Source: Pantoea dispersa
Lineage (GTDB): Bacteria > Pseudomonadota > Gammaproteobacteria > Enterobacterales > Enterobacteriaceae
DNA: 64,000 nucleotides
NCBI RefSeq assembly: GCF_014155765.1
Contig: NZ_SCKT01000003.1
Coordinates: 503,304 to 567,303, forward strand
Direction: 5' to 3'
Both the position numbers and the translations under genes were made by a program. The notes under the pieces are model-generated. The model made no database searches. It saw only the letters and a program-made list of their open reading frames with translations, and was not told the origin of the DNA. Below are positions 9,598 through 17,692 of the stretch, one piece after another (the stretch's first letter is position 1; the number at the start of each line of letters is the position of its first letter).

Positions 9598-11775
9598 ATG
9601 AATATCAAAAACAAGGTTATGACTGCGCCAAAAGAAGATTCGAATGGATGGGATCTGGCGCATCTTGTGGGACAGCTGATCGATCATCGCTGGATCATCG
9701 TGGCGGTCACCGCTTTCTTTATGCTGATGGCAACGCTCTACACACTGTTTGCTACGCCAATCTATAGCGCGGACGCTATGGTGCAGGTGGAGCAGAAAAA
9801 CACCGCCTCGGTGCTGAACGAATTACAGGATGTGATTCCGACCACGCCAGCATCAGACACCGAGATTCAGATCATCGAATCCCGCATGGTGATTGGTAAA
9901 ACCGTTAACGACCTCGGTCTGGACACGGTCATTCAGCAAAACTACTTCCCGGTAATCGGTAAAGGTCTGTCGCGCCTGATGGGCAACAAGCCGGCGCAGA
10001 TTGCCATTTCACGCCTGGAAATTCCGCGCAGCATTGACAAACGTACCGTTGAGCTGGAAGTCACCGGTCCGCAGACCTATACCGTGAGCAAAGACGGCGA
10101 CGAGCTGTTCAAAGGCCGCGTCGGTCAGCTGGAGCAGCACGGCGACGTCACCATGCTGGTTAGCGGCATTCAGGCTGACGAAGGCACCAGCTTCAGCGTC
10201 ACCAAGCTGAGCGACCTGCAGGCGATTAAAACCGTACTGGGCGCGCTGACCGTCGCCGATAAAGGCAAAACCACCGGCGTGCTGGGCCTGGAGTTCCAGG
10301 ATGAAGATCAGGAGCAGGCGAGCCGCGTGCTGAACCAGATCGTCAACAACTATCTGCTGCAGAACGTTGAGCGTAAGTCTGAGCAGGCGGAAAAGAGCCT
10401 CGAATTCCTGCGCACCCAGCTGCCTAACGTGCGTGCCAAGCTGGACGATGCGGAAGACAAGCTGAACACCTTCCGTCGTCAGAACGAGTCGGTCGACATG
10501 TCGCTGGAAGCCAAATCGGCGCTCGACTCTTCCGTTAGCGTCCAGAGCCAGCTGAACGAGCTGACCTTCCGTGAAGCCGAAGTTTCCCAGCTGTTCACCA
10601 AAGACCACCCGACCTACCGCGCACTGCTGGAAAAACGCAAAACGCTGGAAGCGGAACAGGCGCAGCTGAACAAGAAAATCTCGGCCATGCCGCAGACCCA
10701 GCAGGAGATTCTGCGTCTGACGCGTGATGTGCAGGCCGGTCAGGAAATCTACATGCAGCTGCTGAACCGTCAGCAGGAACTGGGCATCAGCAAGGCCAGC
10801 ACCGTGGGTGATGTGCGCATCATCGACCGTGCTGAAACCAGCACCAGCCCGGTAGCACCGAAGAAGCTGCTGATTATTGTCGCGGGCCTGATTGTGGGTC
10901 TGATGCTGTCGGTTGGTCTGGTGCTGCTGAAAGCACTGTTCCACCACGGTATCGACAATCCGGAGCAGCTGGAAGAGCTGGGCATGAACGTCTATGCCAG
11001 CGTACCGCTCTCCGAGTGGCAGCGTAAGAAAGACACCGAAGCGCTGGCGCGACGCGGCAGCAAAGAGAAGTCGGATCCGCACAACACCCTGCTGGCGCTG
11101 GGTAACCCGACTGACCTCTCCATTGAAGCGATTCGTAGCCTGCGCACCAGCCTGCACTTCGCCATGATGGAAGCGAAAAACAATATCCTGATGATCACCG
11201 GTGCCAGCCCGGGTATTGGTAAAACCTTTATCTGTGCCAACCTGGCGACGCTGGTATCCAAAGCAGGTCAGCGCGTGCTGTTCATCGATGGTGATATGCG
11301 TCGCGGCTATACCCACGAGCTGCTGGGTGCGGACAACAAGACCGGCCTGTCTAACGTGCTGTCGGGCAAGAGCGAGTTCTCGCCGGCGATGATTCAGAAG
11401 GGCGTGTACGGTTTTGACTTCCTGCCGCGCGGTCAGGTGCCACCGAACCCGTCTGAGCTGCTAATGCATCGTCGCATGCAGGAGCTGCTGGACTGGGCGA
11501 GCAAGAACTATGATCTGGTGTTGATCGATACGCCGCCGATTCTGGCTGTGACCGACGCTTCCATCATCGGTAAGCTGGCCGGTACCTCGCTGATGGTGGC
11601 GCGTTTCGAAACCAACACCACCAAAGAGCTGGATGTCAGCTACAAGCGCTTCGCCCAGAACGGTATCGAGATTAAAGGCGTCATCCTCAACGCCGTGGTC
11701 CGTAAAGCGTCGAATGCCTATGGTTATGGCTACGACTATTACAACTACGAATACGGTAAAGAGAGCAAAAGCTAA
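9598..11775 (+). CDS. wzc: tyrosine autokinase / polysaccharide co-polymerase Wzc
   Basis: Inner-membrane co-polymerase and BY-kinase (725 residues; AmsA about the same). Membrane helices lie at about residues 28-48 and 423-445 and flank the periplasmic Wzz-like domain with coiled-coil segments. The cytoplasmic kinase has Walker A GASPGIGKT near 534, Walker A' VLFIDGDMR near 561 and Walker B LVLIDTPPI near 640. The tail carries a tyrosine cluster, YGYGYDYYNYEYG. I chose the ATG at 9598; an in-frame TTG directly after the wzb stop would add four residues but is unlikely. A strong terminator follows. Confidence 0.96.
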   Translation: MNIKNKVMTAPKEDSNGWDLAHLVGQLIDHRWIIVAVTAFFMLMATLYTLFATPIYSADAMVQVEQKNTASVLNELQDVIPTTPASDTEIQIIESRMVIGKTVNDLGLDTVIQQNYFPVIGKGLSRLMGNKPAQIAISRLEIPRSIDKRTVELEVTGPQTYTVSKDGDELFKGRVGQLEQHGDVTMLVSGIQADEGTSFSVTKLSDLQAIKTVLGALTVADKGKTTGVLGLEFQDEDQEQASRVLNQIVNNYLLQNVERKSEQAEKSLEFLRTQLPNVRAKLDDAEDKLNTFRRQNESVDMSLEAKSALDSSVSVQSQLNELTFREAEVSQLFTKDHPTYRALLEKRKTLEAEQAQLNKKISAMPQTQQEILRLTRDVQAGQEIYMQLLNRQQELGISKASTVGDVRIIDRAETSTSPVAPKKLLIIVAGLIVGLMLSVGLVLLKALFHHGIDNPEQLEELGMNVYASVPLSEWQRKKDTEALARRGSKEKSDPHNTLLALGNPTDLSIEAIRSLRTSLHFAMMEAKNNILMITGASPGIGKTFICANLATLVSKAGQRVLFIDGDMRRGYTHELLGADNKTGLSNVLSGKSEFSPAMIQKGVYGFDFLPRGQVPPNPSELLMHRRMQELLDWASKNYDLVLIDTPPILAVTDASIIGKLAGTSLMVARFETNTTKELDVSYKRFAQNGIEIKGVILNAVVRKASNAYGYGYDYYNYEYGKESKS

Positions 11776-11783
11776 GCACTATC

Positions 11784-11808
11784 GGGGGCGGATTTTCCGC
11801 CCCTTTTT
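11784..11808 (+). terminator. factor-independent terminator after wzc
   Basis: GGGGCGGA (11785-11792) pairs with TCCGCCCC (11796-11803) around a three-base loop and is followed by TTTTT. A terminator at this place is known in E. coli wza-wzb-wzc operons. It would reduce expression of the downstream glycosyltransferase genes unless RfaH-modified polymerase reads through. Confidence 0.88.
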
Positions 11809-11877
11809 ATGGCGCGTCTCTGGCTAAGCGCCATGCCTTGTGCCTCTGCAAAACATGCGGATACACCGCAGAGTATT

Positions 11878-11917
11878 GTAGCGGCGCGATTTATCGCGCA
11901 ATAAATTGCGCCGCTAC
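11878..11917. repeat. palindromic intergenic repeat, GTAGCGGCGC family (copy 2, compact)
   Basis: A forward arm GTAGCGGCGC plus GATTTATCGCGC runs directly into the inverse arm ending GCGCCGCTAC, with almost no loop. It lies in the gap after wzc. Confidence 0.85.
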
Positions 11918-12172
11918 GGAACGTGCGGTGATTAACCGCAGAAAACTGCGGCGGTGAAATTTATACCGCGAACATAATAACGATTTATTTTCGGTGCGTT
12001 TTGCACCACCCAACATACACACAGCACAATCTTAGGTATTTCCGTGACGGTACGAAAAGTCTTATTGAAAAAGAATACTAACGGCATGATTTTTCAGAAC
12101 AAAGCCGATTCCTTTCTACAGGCCGCTCGCGTTACCGTTGAATCTGGAACAGCTGTTTAAGAGGTGCTGGCA

Positions 12173-13090
12173 ATGCAGGACATCCGCTTCTCAATTGTAA
12201 TTCCCGCTTATAACGCGTCGAAATCGATTGTCACGACGCTGGATTGCGTCAAAGCGCAAACCTATCGCAACTTTGAAGTCATCATCGTGGATGACAAATC
12301 CGCCGATGCCGCGGAACTGGCGCAGGTGGTGCGCGGCGAGCGCTATCAGGATCTGGACATCAAACTGGAGCTGTCTGAGGTCAAACTCAACGGCGCCGGC
12401 GCGCGCAACAAAGGTATTGAACTGGCGCAGGGCGACTTCATCAGCTTCCTCGACGCCGACGACGAGTGGCATGCGGACAAGCTGCTGGAAGTGTGCGATA
12501 CCATCCGCAAGCTGGAAGCGCAGGATAAATCGCGCTATGTCATCTTCAGCCAGGTCAATATTCATCAGGACGGCAGCTTCCTCAAAGTGATGCCGATGCA
12601 GCCGCCGGGGAAAAATGAGACCGTGGCGGAGTACCTGTTTGGCTGTTACGGCTTTATCCAGACCAGTACCATCGTACTGAAACGCGAAGATGCCGCCAGA
12701 ATCCAGTTTGATGCGCGCTATATTCGCCATCAGGATTATGACTTCTGCATCCGCGCCGACCGCATGGGCTATGAATTTGTGATGATCGCCAAACCGCTGG
12801 CGACCTACCATCTGGTGACCAAATTTGGTTCCAAACACAAAGGCGAGTCGGTGAAGTACTCCTTCTTCTGGCTCGACACCATGAAGCCGCACCTGACGGC
12901 GCGCGATATCCATACCTACAAAGCGTTCAAGCTGCCGCTGCGCTACAAAATGGATGGCAATTCGCTGCTGGCCAGCGTCAGTTTTGCGCGCTACTTCTTC
13001 CTCACCAACCGTGATAACCGCGCCTACTTCATCAATCGCCTGGTCGATAAGCTGAAGTCGCGCTTCACGGGGCGAAGAGCGGTTTCCTGA
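12173..13090 (+). CDS. GT2 glycosyltransferase of EPS synthesis (AmsB/WceB-like)
   Basis: Predicted cytoplasmic, membrane-associated transferase of 305 residues that adds one sugar to the lipid-linked EPS repeat unit. GT-A fold signs are FSIVIPAYNASKSI near the N-terminus, VIIVDDKS, and FLDADDEW at about residues 90-98 holding the nucleotide-sugar/metal aspartates. GAGGTG at 12161-12166 with 6-base spacing selects the ATG at 12173; an in-frame GTG at 12164 overlaps that site. Length and position fit AmsB (about 301 residues). Donor and linkage cannot be read. It is followed by its own terminator. Confidence 0.85.
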   Translation: MQDIRFSIVIPAYNASKSIVTTLDCVKAQTYRNFEVIIVDDKSADAAELAQVVRGERYQDLDIKLELSEVKLNGAGARNKGIELAQGDFISFLDADDEWHADKLLEVCDTIRKLEAQDKSRYVIFSQVNIHQDGSFLKVMPMQPPGKNETVAEYLFGCYGFIQTSTIVLKREDAARIQFDARYIRHQDYDFCIRADRMGYEFVMIAKPLATYHLVTKFGSKHKGESVKYSFFWLDTMKPHLTARDIHTYKAFKLPLRYKMDGNSLLASVSFARYFFLTNRDNRAYFINRLVDKLKSRFTGRRAVS

Positions 13091-13110
13091 TCGATTTATG
13101 ACTTTCACTT

Positions 13111-13134
13111 GCTCCCGCAGCGGGAGCATTTTTT
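13111..13134 (+). terminator. factor-independent terminator inside the EPS operon
   Basis: GCTCCCGC/GCGGGAGC at 13111-13127 forms a compact stem followed by a run of T ending at 13134. It lies between two glycosyltransferase genes on the same strand, so it acts within the operon rather than at its end. Confidence 0.85.
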
Positions 13135-13160
13135 CGGTTCCTGACACTCCGGGTATACAA

Positions 13161-13913
13161 ATGACAAATCATGTTGGCACCATCGGTATCGTGATGCCGA
13201 TGTACAACGCGCGCAACACCGTGCTGCGTGCGGTTGAGTCGATCGTGAATCAGACCTACAGCGACTGGCATCTCTACCTGGTCAATGATAAATCCACCGA
13301 TGATTCACTCGCTTTTGTACGCGAGCACTGCCAGGACGCGCGCATCACTATCCTCAGCAACGAGGTCAACCTCGGCGCGGCGGAAACGCGCAACGTGGGC
13401 CTGCGCGCGGCCAAAGAGGAGATCATTGCGTTTCTCGACAGCGATGACGAATGGCACGCGGAGAAACTGGCCGAGCAGGCCGCGGCGCTGGCCGCCGGTG
13501 ACGACTTTGTGATCACCCATTATCACTACAAAACCAAAACCGCCGATCACGACATCAATTACAACAAACCTTATCTGCAGCAGGAAAACTTCGTGAAGAA
13601 GCAGTATCGCGTCTGCTTCTCCTCGGTGTGTTTCCGTCGTCCGCCACAGGGCATCTTCTTCCAGCGTAAAGGCCATGAAGACTTCCTGTTCCTCTATGAG
13701 CTGTTCCTCCGCTACAAACAAGCCCGGGTGATCCAGAAGACGCTGGTCAACTACTACGAGCTGGGCGATTCGCTGTCGCGTAACAAAAATAAAGCGGCGA
13801 AATGGCACCTCGAATTATTAAGAATTATCTATAAAAACAATCCTTTAAAAATCTATTACTATTACGGCTGGTATATGGTGAATGGGGTTCTTTTCACCCT
13901 TAAACATCGCTAA
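13161..13913 (+). CDS. GT2 glycosyltransferase of EPS synthesis (AmsE/WceN-like)
   Basis: Predicted GT-A family 2 transferase of 250 residues. The N-terminus IGIVMPMYNARNTV and the aspartate motif FLDSDDEWH at about 91-99 mark the donor-binding part. The ATG at 13161 lies just upstream of the family N-terminus; the longer frame from 13098 would translate through the terminator region and is unlikely. The closest length among ams enzymes is AmsE (about 271), but that assignment is by size and fold only. The stop codon overlaps the end of an ERIC element. Confidence 0.82.
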   Translation: MTNHVGTIGIVMPMYNARNTVLRAVESIVNQTYSDWHLYLVNDKSTDDSLAFVREHCQDARITILSNEVNLGAAETRNVGLRAAKEEIIAFLDSDDEWHAEKLAEQAAALAAGDDFVITHYHYKTKTADHDINYNKPYLQQENFVKKQYRVCFSSVCFRRPPQGIFFQRKGHEDFLFLYELFLRYKQARVIQKTLVNYYELGDSLSRNKNKAAKWHLELLRIIYKNNPLKIYYYYGWYMVNGVLFTLKHR

Positions 13914-14036
13914 GACCCTGTGTCCTTCGCGCTGCCGCTACGTTGGCTGCGCACGTCCATCCCGGTCACTTACTTGAGTAAGCTCCCGGGAATGAACGCA
14001 CTTGCCGCCTTGCGGCAACGCAAATGACTTGGGTCT
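13913..14036 (+). repeat. ERIC (intergenic repeat unit) element
   Basis: A 124-base palindromic element with terminal AGACCC (13913) and GGGTCT (14036). The core TCACTTACTTGAGTAAGCTC and the flanks CTACGTTGGCTGCGC and CTTGCCGCCTTGCGGCAA match the enterobacterial ERIC consensus, including both common ERIC primer sites. Full ERIC elements are about 127 bases. It begins on the last base of the preceding gene's TAA stop. Confidence 0.9.
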
Positions 14037-14068
14037 GGATTTGAGCAATTTGAGGTGAAAAGTATCAG

Positions 14069-15103
14069 ATGAAAAAGATTGTTTTGGTTATTAAGGATGC
14101 CTACTCCTACGCAGGCACGGAGAACATCTGCAACTTCATGTCGGAGTGCCTCGGTGAGGAGCATGCCGTTACCATTTACTCGCTGGAAGGGCACGGCAAA
14201 ACCTTTTACCCGTTTGAGCGGGTGAAAGAGATTGTCAGCTTCGAAGGCCACAGCAACCCGATTAAAAGTGCCGTGGCGCGCATCCATCAGGAGGGCTTCG
14301 ACAGCGTATTCCTGATCAGCATGGGGCGCCTGAGCGTGATGTTTGCCTTCTGGAACCTGATGGCAATGAAGAAAAAAACCTTCAAAGCCTACGCCTGCGA
14401 GCACATCGCTATTAACTCGTTCAGCAAGCCGATCAAACTGCTTAAGTGGCTGCTGCTGCGCTACTACGATCAGGTGATTGTGCTGACTGACAAAGACCAT
14501 CAGGTCTTCACCCGCTGGCATATCCCCAGCCAGCAAATTCCTAATCCGGTGGTGTACAAATCCTGGCAGCGCGAGACGCGCAGCCGTCAGGCGCTGGCGG
14601 TAGGCCGCCTCGATAACCAGAAGGGCTTTGACCTGCTGCTGGATATCTGGGCCGACTTCAGCAAAAAACACCCGGAGTGGAAGCTGGTGATCGCCGGTGA
14701 CGGCGAACTGCGCCAGCAGCTGCACGATCAGGCCGCGGCGCTGGGCATCACCGGCAGCGTTAACTTTGTCGGCAAAGTCAGCAATATCAATGATTACTAC
14801 CGCGACAGCGACATGGCGCTGATGACTTCACGTTATGAAGGACTGCCGCTGGTACTGCTGGAAGCCAAATCCTGGTCGCTGCCGGTGGTGGCCTATGACT
14901 GTCCGACCGGACCGCAGGAGATCATCAACCACGGCGAAGATGGCTTCCTGGTGCCAATGAACGACAAAGCCACTTTCCTGGCGCGCATGGAGCAGCTGGC
15001 CAGCGACGATCGCCTGTTCTTTGCCATGAGCGAAAAGACCAAAGAGACGGCGCTGAAGTTTGACGGTAATCAGATCAAACAGAGCTGGCTAGCGCTGGTG
15101 TAA
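14069..15103 (+). CDS. GT4 glycosyltransferase of EPS synthesis (AmsD/WceM-like)
   Basis: GT-B fold, family 4 retaining transferase of 344 residues acting at the cytoplasmic face on the lipid-linked EPS unit. Seen: the N-terminal Rossmann half starting KKIVLVIKDAYSYAGTE, the C-terminal half opening with ALAVGRLDNQKGFDLLL, and the EX7E motif EGLPLVLLE at about residues 257-265. Its length is close to AmsD (about 351). If both assignments hold, D and E are in swapped order relative to amylovora. GAGGTG lies upstream of the ATG. Confidence 0.85.
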   Translation: MKKIVLVIKDAYSYAGTENICNFMSECLGEEHAVTIYSLEGHGKTFYPFERVKEIVSFEGHSNPIKSAVARIHQEGFDSVFLISMGRLSVMFAFWNLMAMKKKTFKAYACEHIAINSFSKPIKLLKWLLLRYYDQVIVLTDKDHQVFTRWHIPSQQIPNPVVYKSWQRETRSRQALAVGRLDNQKGFDLLLDIWADFSKKHPEWKLVIAGDGELRQQLHDQAAALGITGSVNFVGKVSNINDYYRDSDMALMTSRYEGLPLVLLEAKSWSLPVVAYDCPTGPQEIINHGEDGFLVPMNDKATFLARMEQLASDDRLFFAMSEKTKETALKFDGNQIKQSWLALV

Positions 15104-15172
15104 CCACTTTTATCGTGCCTCGGGGATACCTTTTCGGCCGCCATGCGGCCCCATGACCACGGGATTGTTAGC

Positions 15173-17383
15173 ATGAAAAGAAGAGAAGTCTTGCAAACTG
15201 CAGCCTCCTCCATTGTTGCCGCGCTGTCGGTGAGCGCGTTTTCCAGTTACGCCGCCAAAAGTGGTCAGCCGGCGCTGAAAGCGGTTGATGCCTCCAGCGT
15301 CCCGCCGGGCGATGTGCCGATTCTGACGCCGGAAAACGTCTATACCATGCCACCGCAGTTCTGGCAGAACTTTGAGGGCAAACTGTGGATTGGCGCAGCA
15401 GGCAAAGATGCCAGCCAGGCCGGCAACCAGATTCCGGTGTATCTGCGCGACGCCAGCGGTAAGGTTTCCCAGGTGAGCCAGCCAATTGCGCTCAATAAAG
15501 GCAACTTTGCCCAGTTTATTCACGATAATGCCGCGTTAATCGCCAATCCTGCGCACTCGATGGTGGTGGAAGATAACCAGGGCAATACGCTGTTTTCCAT
15601 CAGCGACGTGTCGCGCCCGAACGCCAGCAACTTCAGCCAGCGCCTGGCGCAGCCGAATGGTTATCAACTGATCGGCGAAATCCCGTCGGTGGAAGAGCTG
15701 CGTAAAACCCGACCGCTGTTTGCCGGAGCGAAAATCAAGCTGAAAAGCTGGCACGAAGGGCTGGAAGTGGGCGGCGGCGAGTTTGTCGGCGTGTATGGCG
15801 AAGGCGAAGATGATGGCGGCGTGATTTTCAGCGGCAACGGATTCTACTGGCGCCGCGTGGTGGAAGATTTCAACCGTCTGACGCTGTTTGACTTCGGCGC
15901 CATCGCCGATGGCAAAACCGATACGGCACCGGCGATCAAAGCCATGTATCAGTGGTCGCTCAAGGCTAACCAGCAGATCTGCGTACAGTTTCCGGCAGGC
16001 ACCTTCTTCGTGACCGGCTGTGACTTTGGCGATCAACAGCAGCGCTTCTTCCGCATTTCCGGCGCGATGGTGAACTTCGGCTATTTCCCGGCGACCACGC
16101 TGGTATCTGACGGTCGTTCCGAATTCCTGTTCCAGGTGAATGCGCGCTGGACCGAAATCTCCAACCTGATCTTCAACGGTCAGAACGACAAGCGGCCAAA
16201 CAAACAGGGGCTGTTCCGCAACACCTGTCCGGGCGGTCAGTTCTTCCGCGGTGCCTGCCTGCGCTTCAACCGCGTCGGCGGCACCTCAATCAGCCTGCTG
16301 GATACGCTTGACTGCAAAATCGATCAGTGGTACGCCGACACCTGTACCGGTGACGTGATCAAAGCCAGCTGGTCCGGACAGAAACAGGGTGCGTGGGACC
16401 ATAGTACGGCGATTGAGCTGTCGAACTTCAACGCCCAGCGCTGTACCGGCGGCATGGTACTTAACCTGCCGCGCTGCAGCCAGTCGATCATTCATAACGG
16501 CTGGATTGAGCACAGCGAGCACCCCGGCGACATCTCGAACGGCCAGTGGATCATTGATGCGCTGAGCCTGGAAGATTGCAAAAACCCGCTGAACGCGCGC
16601 AATTCCCGCCTCAACATGCGCCAGACCAATCTGCAGTCTGGCAGCTGGATCGATAACTCGCTGGAAGGCGAGCGCTGGCTGAATATCTGGGAGATGGGCT
16701 CAACGCGGGTGGAGTCTTACGGCGTGGCCATCGACGGCAGCCTGAAATACAACTACATCACATCGCGTTTCCGTCTGACCAACAACACCAATCAGGCCAC
16801 CTGGTTCGAGCTGGGTAATTTTTACTCGCCAACCGTGGGTGACAGCTGGGAGATCGAGCTGTTTGGTCAGTCGCAGTTCAGCAACGGCAGCGACAAACAG
16901 CCGCTGCTCGACGTGATGGGCGGTAAACAGACCGGCGGTCGCGCGGTGATTCATCTGCAGCGCAAAACCAGCAAGGCGGAAGCCAGCTGGTCTGCGGAAG
17001 GCAGTTCGCCGGTGCTGGAGGTGCGCGTCGATGCACGCAGCGATACCGATAGCAAAGTGTTCGTCAAACTGGCGGGCTGGACGCCGACGGCGGTGGTGCT
17101 GATTAAGAGCACCGCCAAAGACCGGTTCCTCACCGGCCGCTGTGCGCGCGTTGACGCCACCATGGCGCAGGGCAGTCCGACCAGCGGCAGCCAACCGGCC
17201 CCGCAGCGGTTTAGCCTGCACAACGGTAAAGCCGGCATCGGCGGCAATGAGCAGGGCGATTTGCTGCTGGCATCGCGCGCGCTCAAGCCCGAACAGGTAG
17301 ATACGCGCCAGCCGAAGGGGTTTGTTTCAGTGGTGATCAACGGCGAGCAGGTGGCGCTGCCGTATTTTGCGCTGAAGTCGTGA
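15173..17383 (+). CDS. wceF: EPS-processing beta-helix protein (WceF/AmsF-like) with Tat-type signal
   Basis: Predicted secreted or periplasmic protein of 736 residues, related by position and size to AmsF and to stewartan-processing WceF, which have tailspike-like right-handed beta-helix folds and cleave or adjust the polymer. The N-terminus MKRREVLQTAASSIVAALS has a twin arginine followed by a hydrophobic stretch and an AxA-like end, as in Tat signals. FDFGAIADGKTDTAPAI at about 240-256 is the usual opening motif of pectate-lyase-3 beta-helices. Three ATGs precede (15143, 15154, 15173); 15173 gives the clean signal peptide. Catalytic residues are not identifiable by eye. Confidence 0.85.
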   Translation: MKRREVLQTAASSIVAALSVSAFSSYAAKSGQPALKAVDASSVPPGDVPILTPENVYTMPPQFWQNFEGKLWIGAAGKDASQAGNQIPVYLRDASGKVSQVSQPIALNKGNFAQFIHDNAALIANPAHSMVVEDNQGNTLFSISDVSRPNASNFSQRLAQPNGYQLIGEIPSVEELRKTRPLFAGAKIKLKSWHEGLEVGGGEFVGVYGEGEDDGGVIFSGNGFYWRRVVEDFNRLTLFDFGAIADGKTDTAPAIKAMYQWSLKANQQICVQFPAGTFFVTGCDFGDQQQRFFRISGAMVNFGYFPATTLVSDGRSEFLFQVNARWTEISNLIFNGQNDKRPNKQGLFRNTCPGGQFFRGACLRFNRVGGTSISLLDTLDCKIDQWYADTCTGDVIKASWSGQKQGAWDHSTAIELSNFNAQRCTGGMVLNLPRCSQSIIHNGWIEHSEHPGDISNGQWIIDALSLEDCKNPLNARNSRLNMRQTNLQSGSWIDNSLEGERWLNIWEMGSTRVESYGVAIDGSLKYNYITSRFRLTNNTNQATWFELGNFYSPTVGDSWEIELFGQSQFSNGSDKQPLLDVMGGKQTGGRAVIHLQRKTSKAEASWSAEGSSPVLEVRVDARSDTDSKVFVKLAGWTPTAVVLIKSTAKDRFLTGRCARVDATMAQGSPTSGSQPAPQRFSLHNGKAGIGGNEQGDLLLASRALKPEQVDTRQPKGFVSVVINGEQVALPYFALKS

Positions 17384-17692
17384 GGATTTAACGCAGGTAA
17401 CGGTGCAATTTATCGCGGAGGCCACAACGGCATCGAGCCAGGACGGGCAAAGCGCAATAAATTGCGCCGCTACGGTTTGTGCAGAGGTGATTTCTGCACT
17501 GACCCTTTGCACAGTCTGTAGCGGCGCGATTTATCGCGCATGTAACACCTGTCGCAGGTATCAATTACGTCACAACAGGCAGTCGTTAATTTCGGGCCGC
17601 TGGCCCATTAGCAGTTTTTTCTTACAGAGTTCACTTAGCCAGTATGGAACTGGCGGCTTGTAAAAAATTACAAAAATTTATCTGGAGTTTTT
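17384..17692 (+). repeat. 309-base gap with two arms of the GTAGCGGCGC palindromic repeat (copy 3)
   Basis: An inverse arm at 17452-17473 ends GCGCCGCTAC, and a forward arm at 17518-17541 starts GTAGCGGCGC, so the pair faces outward, unlike copies 1 and 5. A partial arm lies near 17404. Further on are a GGGCC/GGCCC stem at 17595-17607 and a GCCAGT/ACTGGC stem at 17639-17654, neither a clear terminator. No gene is seen. Confidence 0.75.

Larger units (their letters stand above)
11776..12172 (+). other. 397-base gap after wzc holding a terminator and a repeat; no polymerase gene
   Basis: In ams and stewartan loci the position after wzc carries the polytopic polymerase gene (amsC/wceL, about 400 residues). 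Here the interval holds only a terminator (11784-11808), a compact palindromic repeat (11878-11917) and about 250 bases without a supported ORF. I saw no stretch resembling a decayed membrane-protein gene. Confidence 0.75.
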
